NCBI GenBank assembly: GCA_002723385.1
Contig: PBNY01000057.1
Location: forward strand, 1-44,655
Reading direction: 5' to 3'
Length of the DNA: 44,655 nt
Source: Oceanospirillaceae bacterium
Lineage (GTDB): Bacteria > Pseudomonadota > Gammaproteobacteria > Pseudomonadales > Oceanobacteraceae
In this document: piece after piece, positions 16,599 through 24,162 of the stretch
How positions within the stretch are numbered: the stretch's first letter is position 1
Layout of the letters: the number at the start of each line of letters is the position of its first letter
The notes under the pieces: model-generated
Told to the model about the DNA's origin: nothing
The model's input: only the letters and a program-made list of their open reading frames with translations
Database searches by the model: none
Program-made: the position numbers and the translations under genes

Positions 16599-18058
16599 AT
16601 AGACCTCCAATCGCTAACGGGTCTATTGCTGGATGACGCAGGGACTGGCTTGGTGGTCATGACGTCCGTCAGCATCATGATCAGGTAACGCATGGCATCC
16701 ATTAGATGGTCATCCTCTTTAACGACTTTTCCGGTGTTCTCGTCGCGCCGGTACAGTCCAAATTCATAACTCAGGTAGCTCAGGGTGCTGAAGATTTTCA
16801 GCCGACCTGTAATCAGGCGTTCCATTACCGCGACAATACCGGCCTCAACGGCATTGTCTGCCAGCACCAAATCGAGGCCGTTATCAACGTAATCATCGAA
16901 CAGGCGCTCACCGTCTTTTTGCGAACGCCCTCTTGAGGCAGGGTCAATCGTGCCTTTAATCCAGCTACCGCGCCCCTTGATTGCCGCAGAGTGCTCGGTC
17001 GCGCTGGATTGCCCCATGTAATGTTCGGAGTAGAGATAGACGATGTCATTCTCTCTATCCCAGGCTCCCCAGATTCCGGCCGTCTTGTTCCAGCCGACAT
17101 CCAACCCGAAAGCCTTGGGCCAATAAGCCGGAATCATGAAGGGCTTCACTTTGATCTCTTCAGTATCCATTGGATAAACAGCACCAGCACCCAGCGACGG
17201 TATGCCGTGCTTCCGCGCCTTGAGCTGATGAGGTCTCAGCTTCAGGGTTTTGGCCAGCTTTTCTTTTTGCTCTTCTGTCAGGTGGGGCGCATGATCCCAG
17301 CCCGCCTGCACTTTGTAGCGAGGCTCGGAGTCATCGTTGATATCCTGATTCTTACAAGACGACAAAAACGACTTAACAAGCTCAGTCAGGCCAGACAGCG
17401 GCGTAAACGTCAGGATGAAAATGCCGCCGGTTGTCATCAGTCGAACCAGGGCTTCTTCGTAAACCTCATAAGGACACTCTTCATCCATCCATATGAAATC
17501 TTCTTCCGTACCTTGAAAGATTTTTCGGCCCTGCTCATACGTCCTCAGCTTGAGCGTTGACCATTCACCGGTTGGCTCATGCTTGACCAGAATCTCTTCG
17601 TAGGCTTTTGGCACGCCAGATTTTGGCGTTGGCTTGCCCAACAAGCGCCGAGGAATCAGCCCGGTCCCCCACTTGTCAGTACCGTACTCACCACCACACA
17701 GCTTTTTCTGAATGATGTCTCGAGTCGTTGCACTGGTATCACCCGCAGCCATTGCAGAGATGGCACTGTTAAACTTCTTTCCCTCCCACCAGTCGGGATA
17801 GTTGCCGGTCAGGTGGTACGTCAACTCAACCCCACCGGCCTCTGTTTTTCCGACTCGGTTACCCGCCATAAACAGGCGTTCAATTTTGGTTAACCCTGCC
17901 CGGAAGAATTCAACATGCTTGGGATACATGGCCCGACGCAGTGGGCCTTCATCCGGGAACAGGCCATTGATTCGATTGAACTTCAGTCGCCTGCTCTTTT
18001 CTTGCAGAAGCTGATATAGCTCCAGCCTCTCGTCGCGAGACAGGTTAGATACGTCCAT
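16595..18058 (-). CDS. terL: terminase large subunit
   Basis: 487 residues. ATPase: Walker A AGNRVGKT (about 65-72), Walker B FIWMDEEC (188-195) with catalytic Glu, coupling motif FTPLSG (219-224). C-terminal RNase H-like nuclease: GLDVGWN (Asp 320), a middle Asp (LVLADNAVEAG), and DDHLMDAMRYLI near 455-466. All expected motifs are present, so it appears active. It packages DNA with the small subunit encoded 2 bases upstream and docks on the portal encoded immediately downstream. Packaging type (cos or headful) cannot be judged from the gene alone. Confidence 0.93.
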   Translation of the reverse strand: MDVSNLSRDERLELYQLLQEKSRRLKFNRINGLFPDEGPLRRAMYPKHVEFFRAGLTKIERLFMAGNRVGKTEAGGVELTYHLTGNYPDWWEGKKFNSAISAMAAGDTSATTRDIIQKKLCGGEYGTDKWGTGLIPRRLLGKPTPKSGVPKAYEEILVKHEPTGEWSTLKLRTYEQGRKIFQGTEEDFIWMDEECPYEVYEEALVRLMTTGGIFILTFTPLSGLTELVKSFLSSCKNQDINDDSEPRYKVQAGWDHAPHLTEEQKEKLAKTLKLRPHQLKARKHGIPSLGAGAVYPMDTEEIKVKPFMIPAYWPKAFGLDVGWNKTAGIWGAWDRENDIVYLYSEHYMGQSSATEHSAAIKGRGSWIKGTIDPASRGRSQKDGERLFDDYVDNGLDLVLADNAVEAGIVAVMERLITGRLKIFSTLSYLSYEFGLYRRDENTGKVVKEDDHLMDAMRYLIMMLTDVMTTKPVPASSSNRPVSDWRSM

Positions 18059-18060
18059 TA

Positions 18061-18672
18061 TCAGTCGTCTTTGGCATCCACCGCGCCAGCCAATCGCTCG
18101 ATCCGACGGTCAAGTTCAGAATCCGTCAGGTCTTCACCTGGCATCTTCTGCTCTTCCTTTTCATCCAACCCATACGACAAGCGCTGAATTTTCACGACAC
18201 GCTCAAAAGACTGTGTGGCCGCATTCACCACCTTACCGACGTATTCAAGAGGCACATCAACCTCGACAGTGGCGTCCTGAATCTGAACAGTGATTCTTTC
18301 CTTGGCCACCTGCTCTTCCAGTCGAGTCAGCAAATTGTCAATCGCAGTTTCAAAACGACCACCGAGAGCACGATGGTTCAGCACCACCTGGCTGGCTTCA
18401 GAAGCTACAGCTTCGACGACCTTCTCGTCGTCAACTTCGCCAGTATCTGGGTCTGGCTTGATCGCGTCCTTGGTTGCCTCTGCAATCTTGCGCCGCGTCA
18501 GCTTCTGAACAGACTGCGTCAGGTCTTTCTTCCATCCGCCCTTCTTGGCCCAGTTGCGCACCGTAGTTTCGGTAACACCGAACTCAGCCGCCAACTCTAC
18601 ATTGGTGAATGTGCCCAGACGGTACTTGGCCTCGCAGAGCTTACGAGCCGCTTCACGCTCTGCCTTACCCAT
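18061..18672 (-). CDS. terS: terminase small subunit
   Basis: 203 residues with an N-terminal helix-turn-helix (FTNVELAAEFGVTETTVRNW, about 22-41) followed by a WAKKGGWK segment and a helical oligomerisation region (about 90-160), as in DNA-recognising small subunits. ATG overlaps the stop of the membrane gene before. Sits 2 bases upstream of TerL. The packaging site it binds is often within or near this gene, but I could not identify it. Confidence 0.8.
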   Translation of the reverse strand: MGKAEREAARKLCEAKYRLGTFTNVELAAEFGVTETTVRNWAKKGGWKKDLTQSVQKLTRRKIAEATKDAIKPDPDTGEVDDEKVVEAVASEASQVVLNHRALGGRFETAIDNLLTRLEEQVAKERITVQIQDATVEVDVPLEYVGKVVNAATQSFERVVKIQRLSYGLDEKEEQKMPGEDLTDSELDRRIERLAGAVDAKDD

Positions 18673-19174
18673 CTGAAAGCTCGCTGGACGGAATGGATGG
18701 GACCTTTTGGCTCACATCACCATGAACCCGCGCAGAACCAGGCAGATCAAGTGAATCAATGGCACCGCGCAGCATGCTGGCACCTTTTGCAATGCGCTCC
18801 TCGTCATCGCTGATTAATGCTCGACGTCGCAGATCACGCTCGATCTCATCAACAGAACTACGGTGGTCGCGCTGCTTGGCCTTGCCAGTAACCAGTGCGG
18901 CCATCTCAATGATTTTGTATGCGGCACTGGCATAACGGGCGACCTTCCCCGCATACGGGTCGTCTTTGGGCGTTGGCGTCAGTGCAGTTACCCAGGAAGC
19001 GGCGTGCGACAGCAGGACAAATGCAGCGCCAATTTGCCCCACCAGTGGCAGCGTATTCCACGCAGCAGCAATGCCGATTACCGATGCGATATCAGCCTCT
19101 CCAGTCATTGCCAGTGCAGGCCCTGCAAGCAAAGCTGCTGACAGGCCAATGCCTACGATAAGAATCTTTTTCAT
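18665..19174 (-). CDS. exported or membrane protein in lysis region
   Basis: 169 residues, ATG after AGAGGT. The first 22 residues look like a signal peptide (MKKILIVGIGLSAALLAGPALA); residues 30-66 are hydrophobic with Ala/Gly/Val, giving one or two membrane passes; the rest is charged and helical, probably cytosolic. It lies between endolysin and TerS. It might assist lysis or be a pinholin-like partner, but there is no decisive motif. Confidence 0.5.
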   Translation of the reverse strand: MKKILIVGIGLSAALLAGPALAMTGEADIASVIGIAAAWNTLPLVGQIGAAFVLLSHAASWVTALTPTPKDDPYAGKVARYASAAYKIIEMAALVTGKAKQRDHRSSVDEIERDLRRRALISDDEERIAKGASMLRGAIDSLDLPGSARVHGDVSQKVPSIPSSELSDG

Positions 19175-19185
19175 CGTGATTACCT

Positions 19186-19611
19186 CTAATCAATCAGTTC
19201 AAAATGTGGCATGTCATGCAGTGTGGAATCGGCGTTGTTACCGTCGCCGTCCCAGTCCCCACCCCAACGGACAGTGACACCCTCTTCTGCAGCTGCCGCC
19301 ATGATGAGTCCAGCCAGCACAGCAAAGCGCTGATGGTCATTCCAGACGTTGATACCGTTCACTACAGCCGGATACGGAAGCAGATCCATGGCCTCGCTGG
19401 GCGTCTTGTTGTGCTTACCCTTAAAGCGAATGCCATCAATCTGGCTCATACCATCGTCATAAAGCTCTTTCTGGCGCAGAAGACTGCGATGCCCCTCGGT
19501 CACCGAGAAATCCATCACGCCATACCCCAGCGCCCGCCTGGCAACGGCCTGAAGCCGGGTGTCGCACGTCATCAGGTTTGACGCCGAACGTCTGCCGAAG
19601 GAATAACCCAT
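19186..19611 (-). CDS. endolysin, M15-family peptidase
   Basis: 141 residues, ATG after GGAGATATCT. Metal site of the M15 (VanY / L-Ala-D-Glu endopeptidase) type: GKHNKTPSEAMDLLPY gives His 67 and Asp 76, and HDMPHFEL gives His 136; TEGHRSLLRQKELY (39-51) is the upstream substrate-side motif. It cleaves peptidoglycan cross-link or stem peptides. No signal peptide, so access to the wall needs the holin, proposed at 21920. Ends the exported-protein cluster before the 18665 gene. Confidence 0.88.
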   Translation of the reverse strand: MGYSFGRRSASNLMTCDTRLQAVARRALGYGVMDFSVTEGHRSLLRQKELYDDGMSQIDGIRFKGKHNKTPSEAMDLLPYPAVVNGINVWNDHQRFAVLAGLIMAAAAEEGVTVRWGGDWDGDGNNADSTLHDMPHFELID

Positions 19612-19625
19612 AGATATCTCCAGGC

Positions 19626-19653
19626 ATAAAAAAACCGGCTCAAGGCCGGTTCA
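19626..19653 (-). terminator. rho-independent terminator after DUF1353 gene
   Basis: Minus strand GAACCGGC-CTTGA-GCCGGTTTTTTT between the DUF1353 gene and the endolysin gene. Endolysin expression therefore needs readthrough, antitermination or its own promoter. Confidence 0.8.
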
Positions 19654-19670
19654 GTGAAAGATGATTTTTA

Positions 19671-20132
19671 TCAGGTGCGCTCCAGCACCCATTTAACACC
19701 ACGCCAGAAACGCGAGGTCTCAGAGGCGTAATACACATGCCCGCCAAGACGGACAGCGGCAAACATTATTGAAGCTTTCCATGCAGGCACACTGGCCTGA
19801 CGCAGTAAGTAATAGAAAATCACGTCATGAAGAACTCGTCTGGTGCGGTACTCGTAACCCGCATCATGCAGCAAAGATGCTATACGAAATTCGAAATCCA
19901 TCGGCTTGCCTATTAACCACTGAGCAAAGCCTGGTATTGAGGCTCCGTCCCATTCAAAACCGAATTCTAATCGAACCGTTACTGACTGGCCGCTCACAAC
20001 AAAGCGCAATTCGATATCGTTTCCGATATAAATCAGCCGATCACCGTGCTGCTGGATCGCATCGAATAAATACGACACATCATGCGCTTCATCGATTGAA
20101 TACGATGAATAATTCAAGCCGTTGATTTTCAT
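19671..20132 (-). CDS. DUF1353 phage protein
   Basis: 153 residues with the DUF1353 signature: FEWDGASIPGFAQWLIG (about 58-74) followed by FRIASLLHDAGYE. The family is found near tail and lysis genes in many phages; it is of unknown function, though the His/Asp pattern has led to suggestions of a metal-binding fold. ATG overlaps the previous stop (ATGA). C-terminal residues about 120-140 are hydrophobic-aromatic. Confidence 0.8.
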   Translation of the reverse strand: MKINGLNYSSYSIDEAHDVSYLFDAIQQHGDRLIYIGNDIELRFVVSGQSVTVRLEFGFEWDGASIPGFAQWLIGKPMDFEFRIASLLHDAGYEYRTRRVLHDVIFYYLLRQASVPAWKASIMFAAVRLGGHVYYASETSRFWRGVKWVLERT

Positions 20133-20593
20133 GACTGCCCCGCAAATTGACCAGCGACTGCTTCGCGCGCCTGAAGCATTGTGAAACCAAAGGGAATCCC
20201 AATTACCGCTTTATCGGCAATAAATTGGTTATCGGCTTCGGATTCGTACATCATGCACCACAATCGCCAATGCGGAGTATTGTGCAGAATCCGCCAGATC
20301 CAAGCTTCACCAATAATTACGAAGTTTCCACCCGCATTTAAAACGGGGCCAATAATACCCAGCCAATTTAAAATACTGGCGTGAATATCCGGCTCGTCTG
20401 AATCATCCAAAACATGATCATTGGACAAATATACAACAGGCCCAGATTCTGCCAGAACGTCAGCGGGAGGAACCATAACGTATAGCCGCGATGGATCACC
20501 CAGACGATTACCACGAATATGTGCCGGTAAATTATCGCGCCAAGACCCAAGAACACCTGTTGCGTTCGCAGATATCATGCAGCGTTGAGTCAT
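20129..20593 (-). CDS. hypothetical phage protein
   Basis: 154 residues, coupled by ATGA to both neighbours. Mixed alpha/beta with a hydrophobic middle (ILNWLGIIGPVLNAGGNFVIIG) that looks like a buried strand-helix rather than a membrane span. No recognised domain. Between a LamG-like tail protein and DUF1353. Confidence 0.55.
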   Translation of the reverse strand: MTQRCMISANATGVLGSWRDNLPAHIRGNRLGDPSRLYVMVPPADVLAESGPVVYLSNDHVLDDSDEPDIHASILNWLGIIGPVLNAGGNFVIIGEAWIWRILHNTPHWRLWCMMYESEADNQFIADKAVIGIPFGFTMLQAREAVAGQFAGQS

Positions 20594-21642
20594 GACGCAG
20601 TCCTCAAAATTTCACGAATAGAAAAGTTTGAAATCCTGATCTTGGCAACTGTATTCGCAGCTACCCGGACTTGAATTCGCCCATCACCTAGACCGTTACC
20701 AACAACCTCCACAATTCTCCGGCCCTCGCTTGGATTTGCAACTTCGTTGGTTTGTCCATCAGCGTTGTGATTGATACGTATGCTCCCATCAGTTGAAATT
20801 ACGTCATATTCAACAAGATACGTCTTGAATTTTGATATCAATCCCAGCGGACTATGAATAACAACTGATTCAACTCCTGCGCCGATGGTATCGATATATA
20901 TAACCCCATCAATTGCGCTGTAAGTGCTGTATGAACCAAACACCCAATCCCCAAAATCCAACAACTCCGGCCCATACCAGTCATTACCAGTTTTCTCGTA
21001 TCGAACAGAATCCAGTGGTAGCAAATTGACAGCCATTAAATGTGATACCGCACCGGGATTTCCTGCAGAACGATTTGGAATTATACCGTCAGTGGGGATT
21101 TTCTGATTAATCGGAAAATCAACAATAAAATCACCAGTGTTACGATCACCACCCGACCAAGCCTTGATATCTGATATGATTCCAGACATGAATGTTGATC
21201 CAAACCGACGACCAATTAAATTGAAAACAAAATCATCAGTCGAACATTGCGTGCTATATGCCACACCGCTCGCAGTTGAAATATACAGTACATTATCCAG
21301 CCTGCGAAATATAAACGTATCCAATATCCATACCGGAACTGACTGTGTTGCCTGGTATATATTCCCGTTTATCTTAATTCTTGGTTGATTTACTGGATTA
21401 AGATCACAGTAATTATCGAGATTCAACTCACTACCTAGAAATGGTGCATACGGCGTTCCGACAGTACTGGCTTTAAACTCGATCTCAAAATCACCGCTTA
21501 CTACAACCGAAGAGCTTAACTCGTAATACTGGGCCGCACTCGCATCCGGACGTGTAAAATACCGACTAACAGCCTGCGCTAATACCTGCCTTTGAGGCAG
21601 TATCGGCGGCCTGATCTGGCTACGCACCTGTGGGCGTATCAT
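20590..21642 (-). CDS. LamG / lectin-like tail-associated protein
   Basis: 350 residues. After a basic, proline-rich N-terminus (about 1-25) comes a beta-sandwich pattern of concanavalin/LamG type: SGDFEIEFKASTVGT, then FIFRRLDNVLYISTASG and FSGGDR-like turns (about 45-175), then a second beta-domain resembling carbohydrate-binding modules (about 215-345). This fits a receptor- or glycan-binding virion component. It lies in the lysis cluster rather than next to the main tail genes. ATGA overlap on both sides. Confidence 0.55.
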   Translation of the reverse strand: MIRPQVRSQIRPPILPQRQVLAQAVSRYFTRPDASAAQYYELSSSVVVSGDFEIEFKASTVGTPYAPFLGSELNLDNYCDLNPVNQPRIKINGNIYQATQSVPVWILDTFIFRRLDNVLYISTASGVAYSTQCSTDDFVFNLIGRRFGSTFMSGIISDIKAWSGGDRNTGDFIVDFPINQKIPTDGIIPNRSAGNPGAVSHLMAVNLLPLDSVRYEKTGNDWYGPELLDFGDWVFGSYSTYSAIDGVIYIDTIGAGVESVVIHSPLGLISKFKTYLVEYDVISTDGSIRINHNADGQTNEVANPSEGRRIVEVVGNGLGDGRIQVRVAANTVAKIRISNFSIREILRTAS

Positions 21643-21923
21643 CCCGGATACACCCTTACCGTAAATTCGGCAGAGACATTGCTGGGCGTGAACTTCAGAA
21701 AGCTGGTTCCAGGAACCTCCAGATTCACTACGTCACCGACTGCCAGAGTACCGTCAACATCCGCGCCCAGAGTTTTGAACTCGGTGCCGTGCTTCTTTTT
21801 CTGTGTGATGGTCAGCACCTGATTGGCATCAGACGAACAATCAAACTCAACAGCAAGAAGGGGTTCGCCGTGTTCAATCGCCACCTCAACAGTGCCGGTT
21901 CCTGTCTTTTTGTAGATTTTCAC
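21639..21923 (-). CDS. small beta-rich phage protein
   Basis: 94 residues, GTG start at 21923 overlapping the stop of the holin candidate (GTGA). The sequence alternates polar and hydrophobic residues through its length, with KFTPSNVSAEFTVRVYPG at the end, suggesting a small beta-sandwich. Similar small proteins accompany tail fibres. No firm assignment. Confidence 0.55.
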   Translation of the reverse strand: MKIYKKTGTGTVEVAIEHGEPLLAVEFDCSSDANQVLTITQKKKHGTEFKTLGADVDGTLAVGDVVNLEVPGTSFLKFTPSNVSAEFTVRVYPG

Positions 21924-22180
21924 TTGGACTGCTCCCGCAAGATTTTGAGCTGCTGGAGCTTGTACCAGACGTTGACCACGACGTTAACCAGCAGGCCAAC
22001 AAGGCCAATGGCCAAGCCCCCCACCACACCGACGAACGACCACTCAGGCGGAGTCAGTCCGTAAACAATCTCCTTTGCAGCCGCAGCGCCGGACACCACC
22101 GCAGCGCCAGACCCCCCATAAGTTGCAGCATGGGCACTGCCAATAACGGCATGCCCAAACCCTTCAACGCTGTTCGCCAC
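21920..22180 (-). CDS. putative holin
   Basis: 86 residues, GTG start at 22180 with GGAGGAAGCCG upstream. A small Gly/Ala-rich N-terminal segment is followed by LTPPEWSFVGVVGGLAIGLV and a hydrophobic stretch (about 48-72), then a basic C-terminal tail (YKLQQLKILREQSK). This matches small class II holins that carry TPxEW before the last membrane helix. It would form the membrane lesion that releases the M15 endolysin encoded downstream. Confidence 0.65.
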   Translation of the reverse strand: MANSVEGFGHAVIGSAHAATYGGSGAAVVSGAAAAKEIVYGLTPPEWSFVGVVGGLAIGLVGLLVNVVVNVWYKLQQLKILREQSK

Positions 22181-22195
22181 CGGCTTCCTCCAGGC

Positions 22196-22232
22196 AACAA
22201 AAAAGCCCGATGGATTTCTCCGTCGGGCTTTA
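22196..22232 (-). terminator. rho-independent terminator after BRO gene
   Basis: Minus strand AAAGCCCGACGGA-GAAA-TCCATCGGGCTTTTTT, a long stem with one mismatch. It ends BRO transcription just upstream of the holin gene. The sequence between this hairpin and the BRO stop is partly duplicated at 39034-39086. Confidence 0.85.
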
Positions 22233-22282
22233 GGTGTAATTTCGTCAGTTTGGGAAAATTCTGCCTTTTCGGGCCACCGCCG

Positions 22283-23077
22283 TCAAGAGGCTTTGCGGTT
22301 TGATAGTGCCTGATAAGCGTCCCGGATTTCAGACTTACGCGCTCTCAGGTTTTTCGCCATCATTGTTGACGCCCGAAGATGCTCGATTGTCCCACTCATC
22401 CAGGGCGATTCTGTTGTCTGGCTCAAGCCAATCAGCCTGGTCATGTCTTTCTCGATGCAGCCCAGATGGTGCAGAACATGGAAGGTATCGTGGCAATCTT
22501 GCTCTGACAGCGACACAAAACCTTCAGGCACTGGCTCTGAACGGGGAAGATACTCACCTTCCAGCGGTCTCGAAGCAACAAAGCCACACACCTCTGCCGC
22601 TTGTTCAGCCGGAATATCGGATGCCCGGAATACGCCAAATTCTTTATGAACTTCGTGCCATAAGCGGCTTATCACGCTGCGGCGCTCTGGCTCTGGGAAA
22701 CCGCTGGCGCGACCGTGGATGGTTTGGCGGATGATGTCGGTGTGACCAGTCGCATGATCTGGAACGGAAAGGCCATCAAGCACATCCAAGACCCAGCGCC
22801 GAAACTCTTTGGCTACCTTGGTACGGGAGAGCATGGCCAGCAGGTGAACACCTCGAAGGGAGAATATGCGCACCTGCTGCTTTCCTCCATTGGTGCCAAG
22901 CTCAATTAAAGCGGTCATGCTGTCAGTGAACTCGTCTGAGTTGCGGTCAAATACCTGCTGAACCTTGTATGGGTTTGCATAACCAAGGGCTACCCCAATT
23001 TGAGGCAGCCTTAACCAAGGCTGGTTGTTGCGATCAATAATATCGAATTGGGTGTTATGAAAAGAAAGAGAGTGCAT
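22283..23077 (-). CDS. BRO-N domain protein, phage regulator-like
   Basis: 264 residues from ATG 23077, which starts just before the domain; longer starts up to 23128 exist. BRO-N pattern at about 5-105: FDIIDRNNQPWLRLPQIGVALGY, then FSLRGVHLLAMLSRTKVAKEFRRWVLDVL. BRO-N proteins of phages bind DNA and act as anti-repressor-like or regulatory factors. The C-terminal half is helical and His/Glu-rich without a recognised domain. It is a single gene with its own terminator, separated from the giant gene by the plus-strand pair. Confidence 0.75.
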   Translation of the reverse strand: MHSLSFHNTQFDIIDRNNQPWLRLPQIGVALGYANPYKVQQVFDRNSDEFTDSMTALIELGTNGGKQQVRIFSLRGVHLLAMLSRTKVAKEFRRWVLDVLDGLSVPDHATGHTDIIRQTIHGRASGFPEPERRSVISRLWHEVHKEFGVFRASDIPAEQAAEVCGFVASRPLEGEYLPRSEPVPEGFVSLSEQDCHDTFHVLHHLGCIEKDMTRLIGLSQTTESPWMSGTIEHLRASTMMAKNLRARKSEIRDAYQALSNRKAS

Positions 23078-23233
23078 CGTCAGAATCTCGTGATTAAGCC
23101 TTAGATCCCGCCACATGTCGCCAAACATGGAGAGCGGAGCTGTGCAGGTTGGCGAACCGGATCACGAGACCGGCCAGCCCAAAGGCTGCCCACACAGCCC
23201 GCCCACAACCTGGGCGCACTAATGCACAGACAC

Positions 23234-23255
23234 AAAAAAACCGCAGAGATGCGGT
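23234..23255 (-). terminator. hairpin with T-tract upstream of BRO gene
   Basis: Minus strand ACCGCA-TCTC-TGCGGTTTTTTT. No minus-strand gene ends here, so it may be an attenuator in the BRO leader, or a barrier between the divergent genes. Confidence 0.55.
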
Positions 23256-23366
23256 CATGTCTCTCGTGAATATTCAGGTCGCCAAACCTGGCGCTGGATT
23301 TTGCCAGTGCCTTTTCAGTATTATCCAAGAAAACTTTTGCTGTCAATCAAATTGGATATGGATGTT

Positions 23367-23849
23367 ATGAAGGCTGCACTTTTCTCTTTGTTGCTACTCT
23401 TGTCTGCACAGTCTTTCGCCATAAATCCATTTGGACTATTTGGCCCGGATAATTTTGATGATTGCGTGCTCGAAAAACTCAAAGGCCAAGCGAGCAGCCC
23501 CCAAGTAACGCGGATCGCCAGACAAGCCTGTGACAGACTGTTTCCGCAGGAAAGAGTATTAAGCGAAAGACTGGAATCCTGGAGCTGGAGCCTAAATGAT
23601 TATGGGATTCTAACAATCAACGCCACTCCTCCAAGTAAATACACAATCACATCCTTGGAAATCCATCTGGAAAAGAAGCAGTGTGGTCACAAGTACGAGA
23701 ATTTGATTGACGCCTTAAAAGACCGAGACACCGTAAAGGTAGCCTTTGAGGAAGGCTCAAGCGTAGCGACAAAGAAAATCCGACAAGATCCCGACCAATA
23801 CAAGTGCGCCATAGTCGGCACAGTAAGAGCTAAAAGGAAGTACAATTAA
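23367..23849 (+). CDS. exported small Cys-containing protein
   Basis: 160 residues from ATG 23367 (MKAALFSLLLLLSAQSFA, a clear signal peptide with cleavage after SFA). The mature start has NFDDCVLEKLKGQASSPQV and RQACDRLFP, a pattern (DC..L..-KG ... AC...FP) seen in small exported proteins of many bacteria and prophages. Two further Cys (KKQCGHKY and YKCAIVG) could pair with these in the periplasm. Plus-strand gene inside a minus-strand phage region, so a cargo (moron-like) gene. Its job is unknown. Confidence 0.65.
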   Translation: MKAALFSLLLLLSAQSFAINPFGLFGPDNFDDCVLEKLKGQASSPQVTRIARQACDRLFPQERVLSERLESWSWSLNDYGILTINATPPSKYTITSLEIHLEKKQCGHKYENLIDALKDRDTVKVAFEEGSSVATKKIRQDPDQYKCAIVGTVRAKRKYN

Positions 23850-23918
23850 AGAATTCTTGGTTTCTATGCACGTTGTCGGGATATGTATAAAAAAGTCGGT
23901 TTTCTGTACAGGTGACCC

Positions 23919-24146
23919 ATGGAAGACACTTTCATAACAATACTTAGCGTGATATCCGGCTGCTACGCTCTGGCCTTTGTCACCATCTTTATGTCAGGTG
24001 TGGTGCCGCAAAAATGGCAAAACGCTCAAGGCTTGCACATTGCTGCCCTGTCAATGCCTCTCGCCTTTTTCGCAGTTTCTCTTCTTGCAGCCATGCCGGG
24101 CTTAATCATTCTCCTCATCATTATTGCCGCAACCACCAAGGGCTGA
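23919..24146 (+). CDS. small membrane protein, copy 2
   Basis: 75 residues, ATG at 23919 after AGGTGACCC. Two or three hydrophobic segments (about 7-27, 40-58, 60-72) with the loop SGVVPQKWQ between the first two. The 5144 gene encodes the same loop, so this is a paralogue, longer by a C-terminal hydrophobic extension. It follows the exported protein gene by 69 bases and likely shares its transcript. Its stop TGA is part of a terminator hairpin that also holds the stop of the giant gene. Confidence 0.65.
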   Translation: MEDTFITILSVISGCYALAFVTIFMSGVVPQKWQNAQGLHIAALSMPLAFFAVSLLAAMPGLIILLIIIAATTKG

Positions 24147-24162
24147 TTTCAGCCCAGTTTTT
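24140..24162 (+). terminator. terminator at convergent gene ends
   Basis: Perfect GGGCTGA-TT-TCAGCCC (24140-24155), then AG and TTTTT on the plus strand. The left arm includes the plus-strand stop, the right arm the stop of the giant minus-strand gene. Confidence 0.8.

Noticed and set aside
15798..16688. Plus-strand open frame (296 codons) opposite the portal gene
   Set aside because: No recognisable domain and the minus-strand portal protein is convincing; antisense frame only.
23101..23346. Minus-strand 81-codon frame upstream of the BRO gene
   Set aside because: It spans the hairpin with T-tract and has no coding character; more likely the BRO leader and divergent promoter region.
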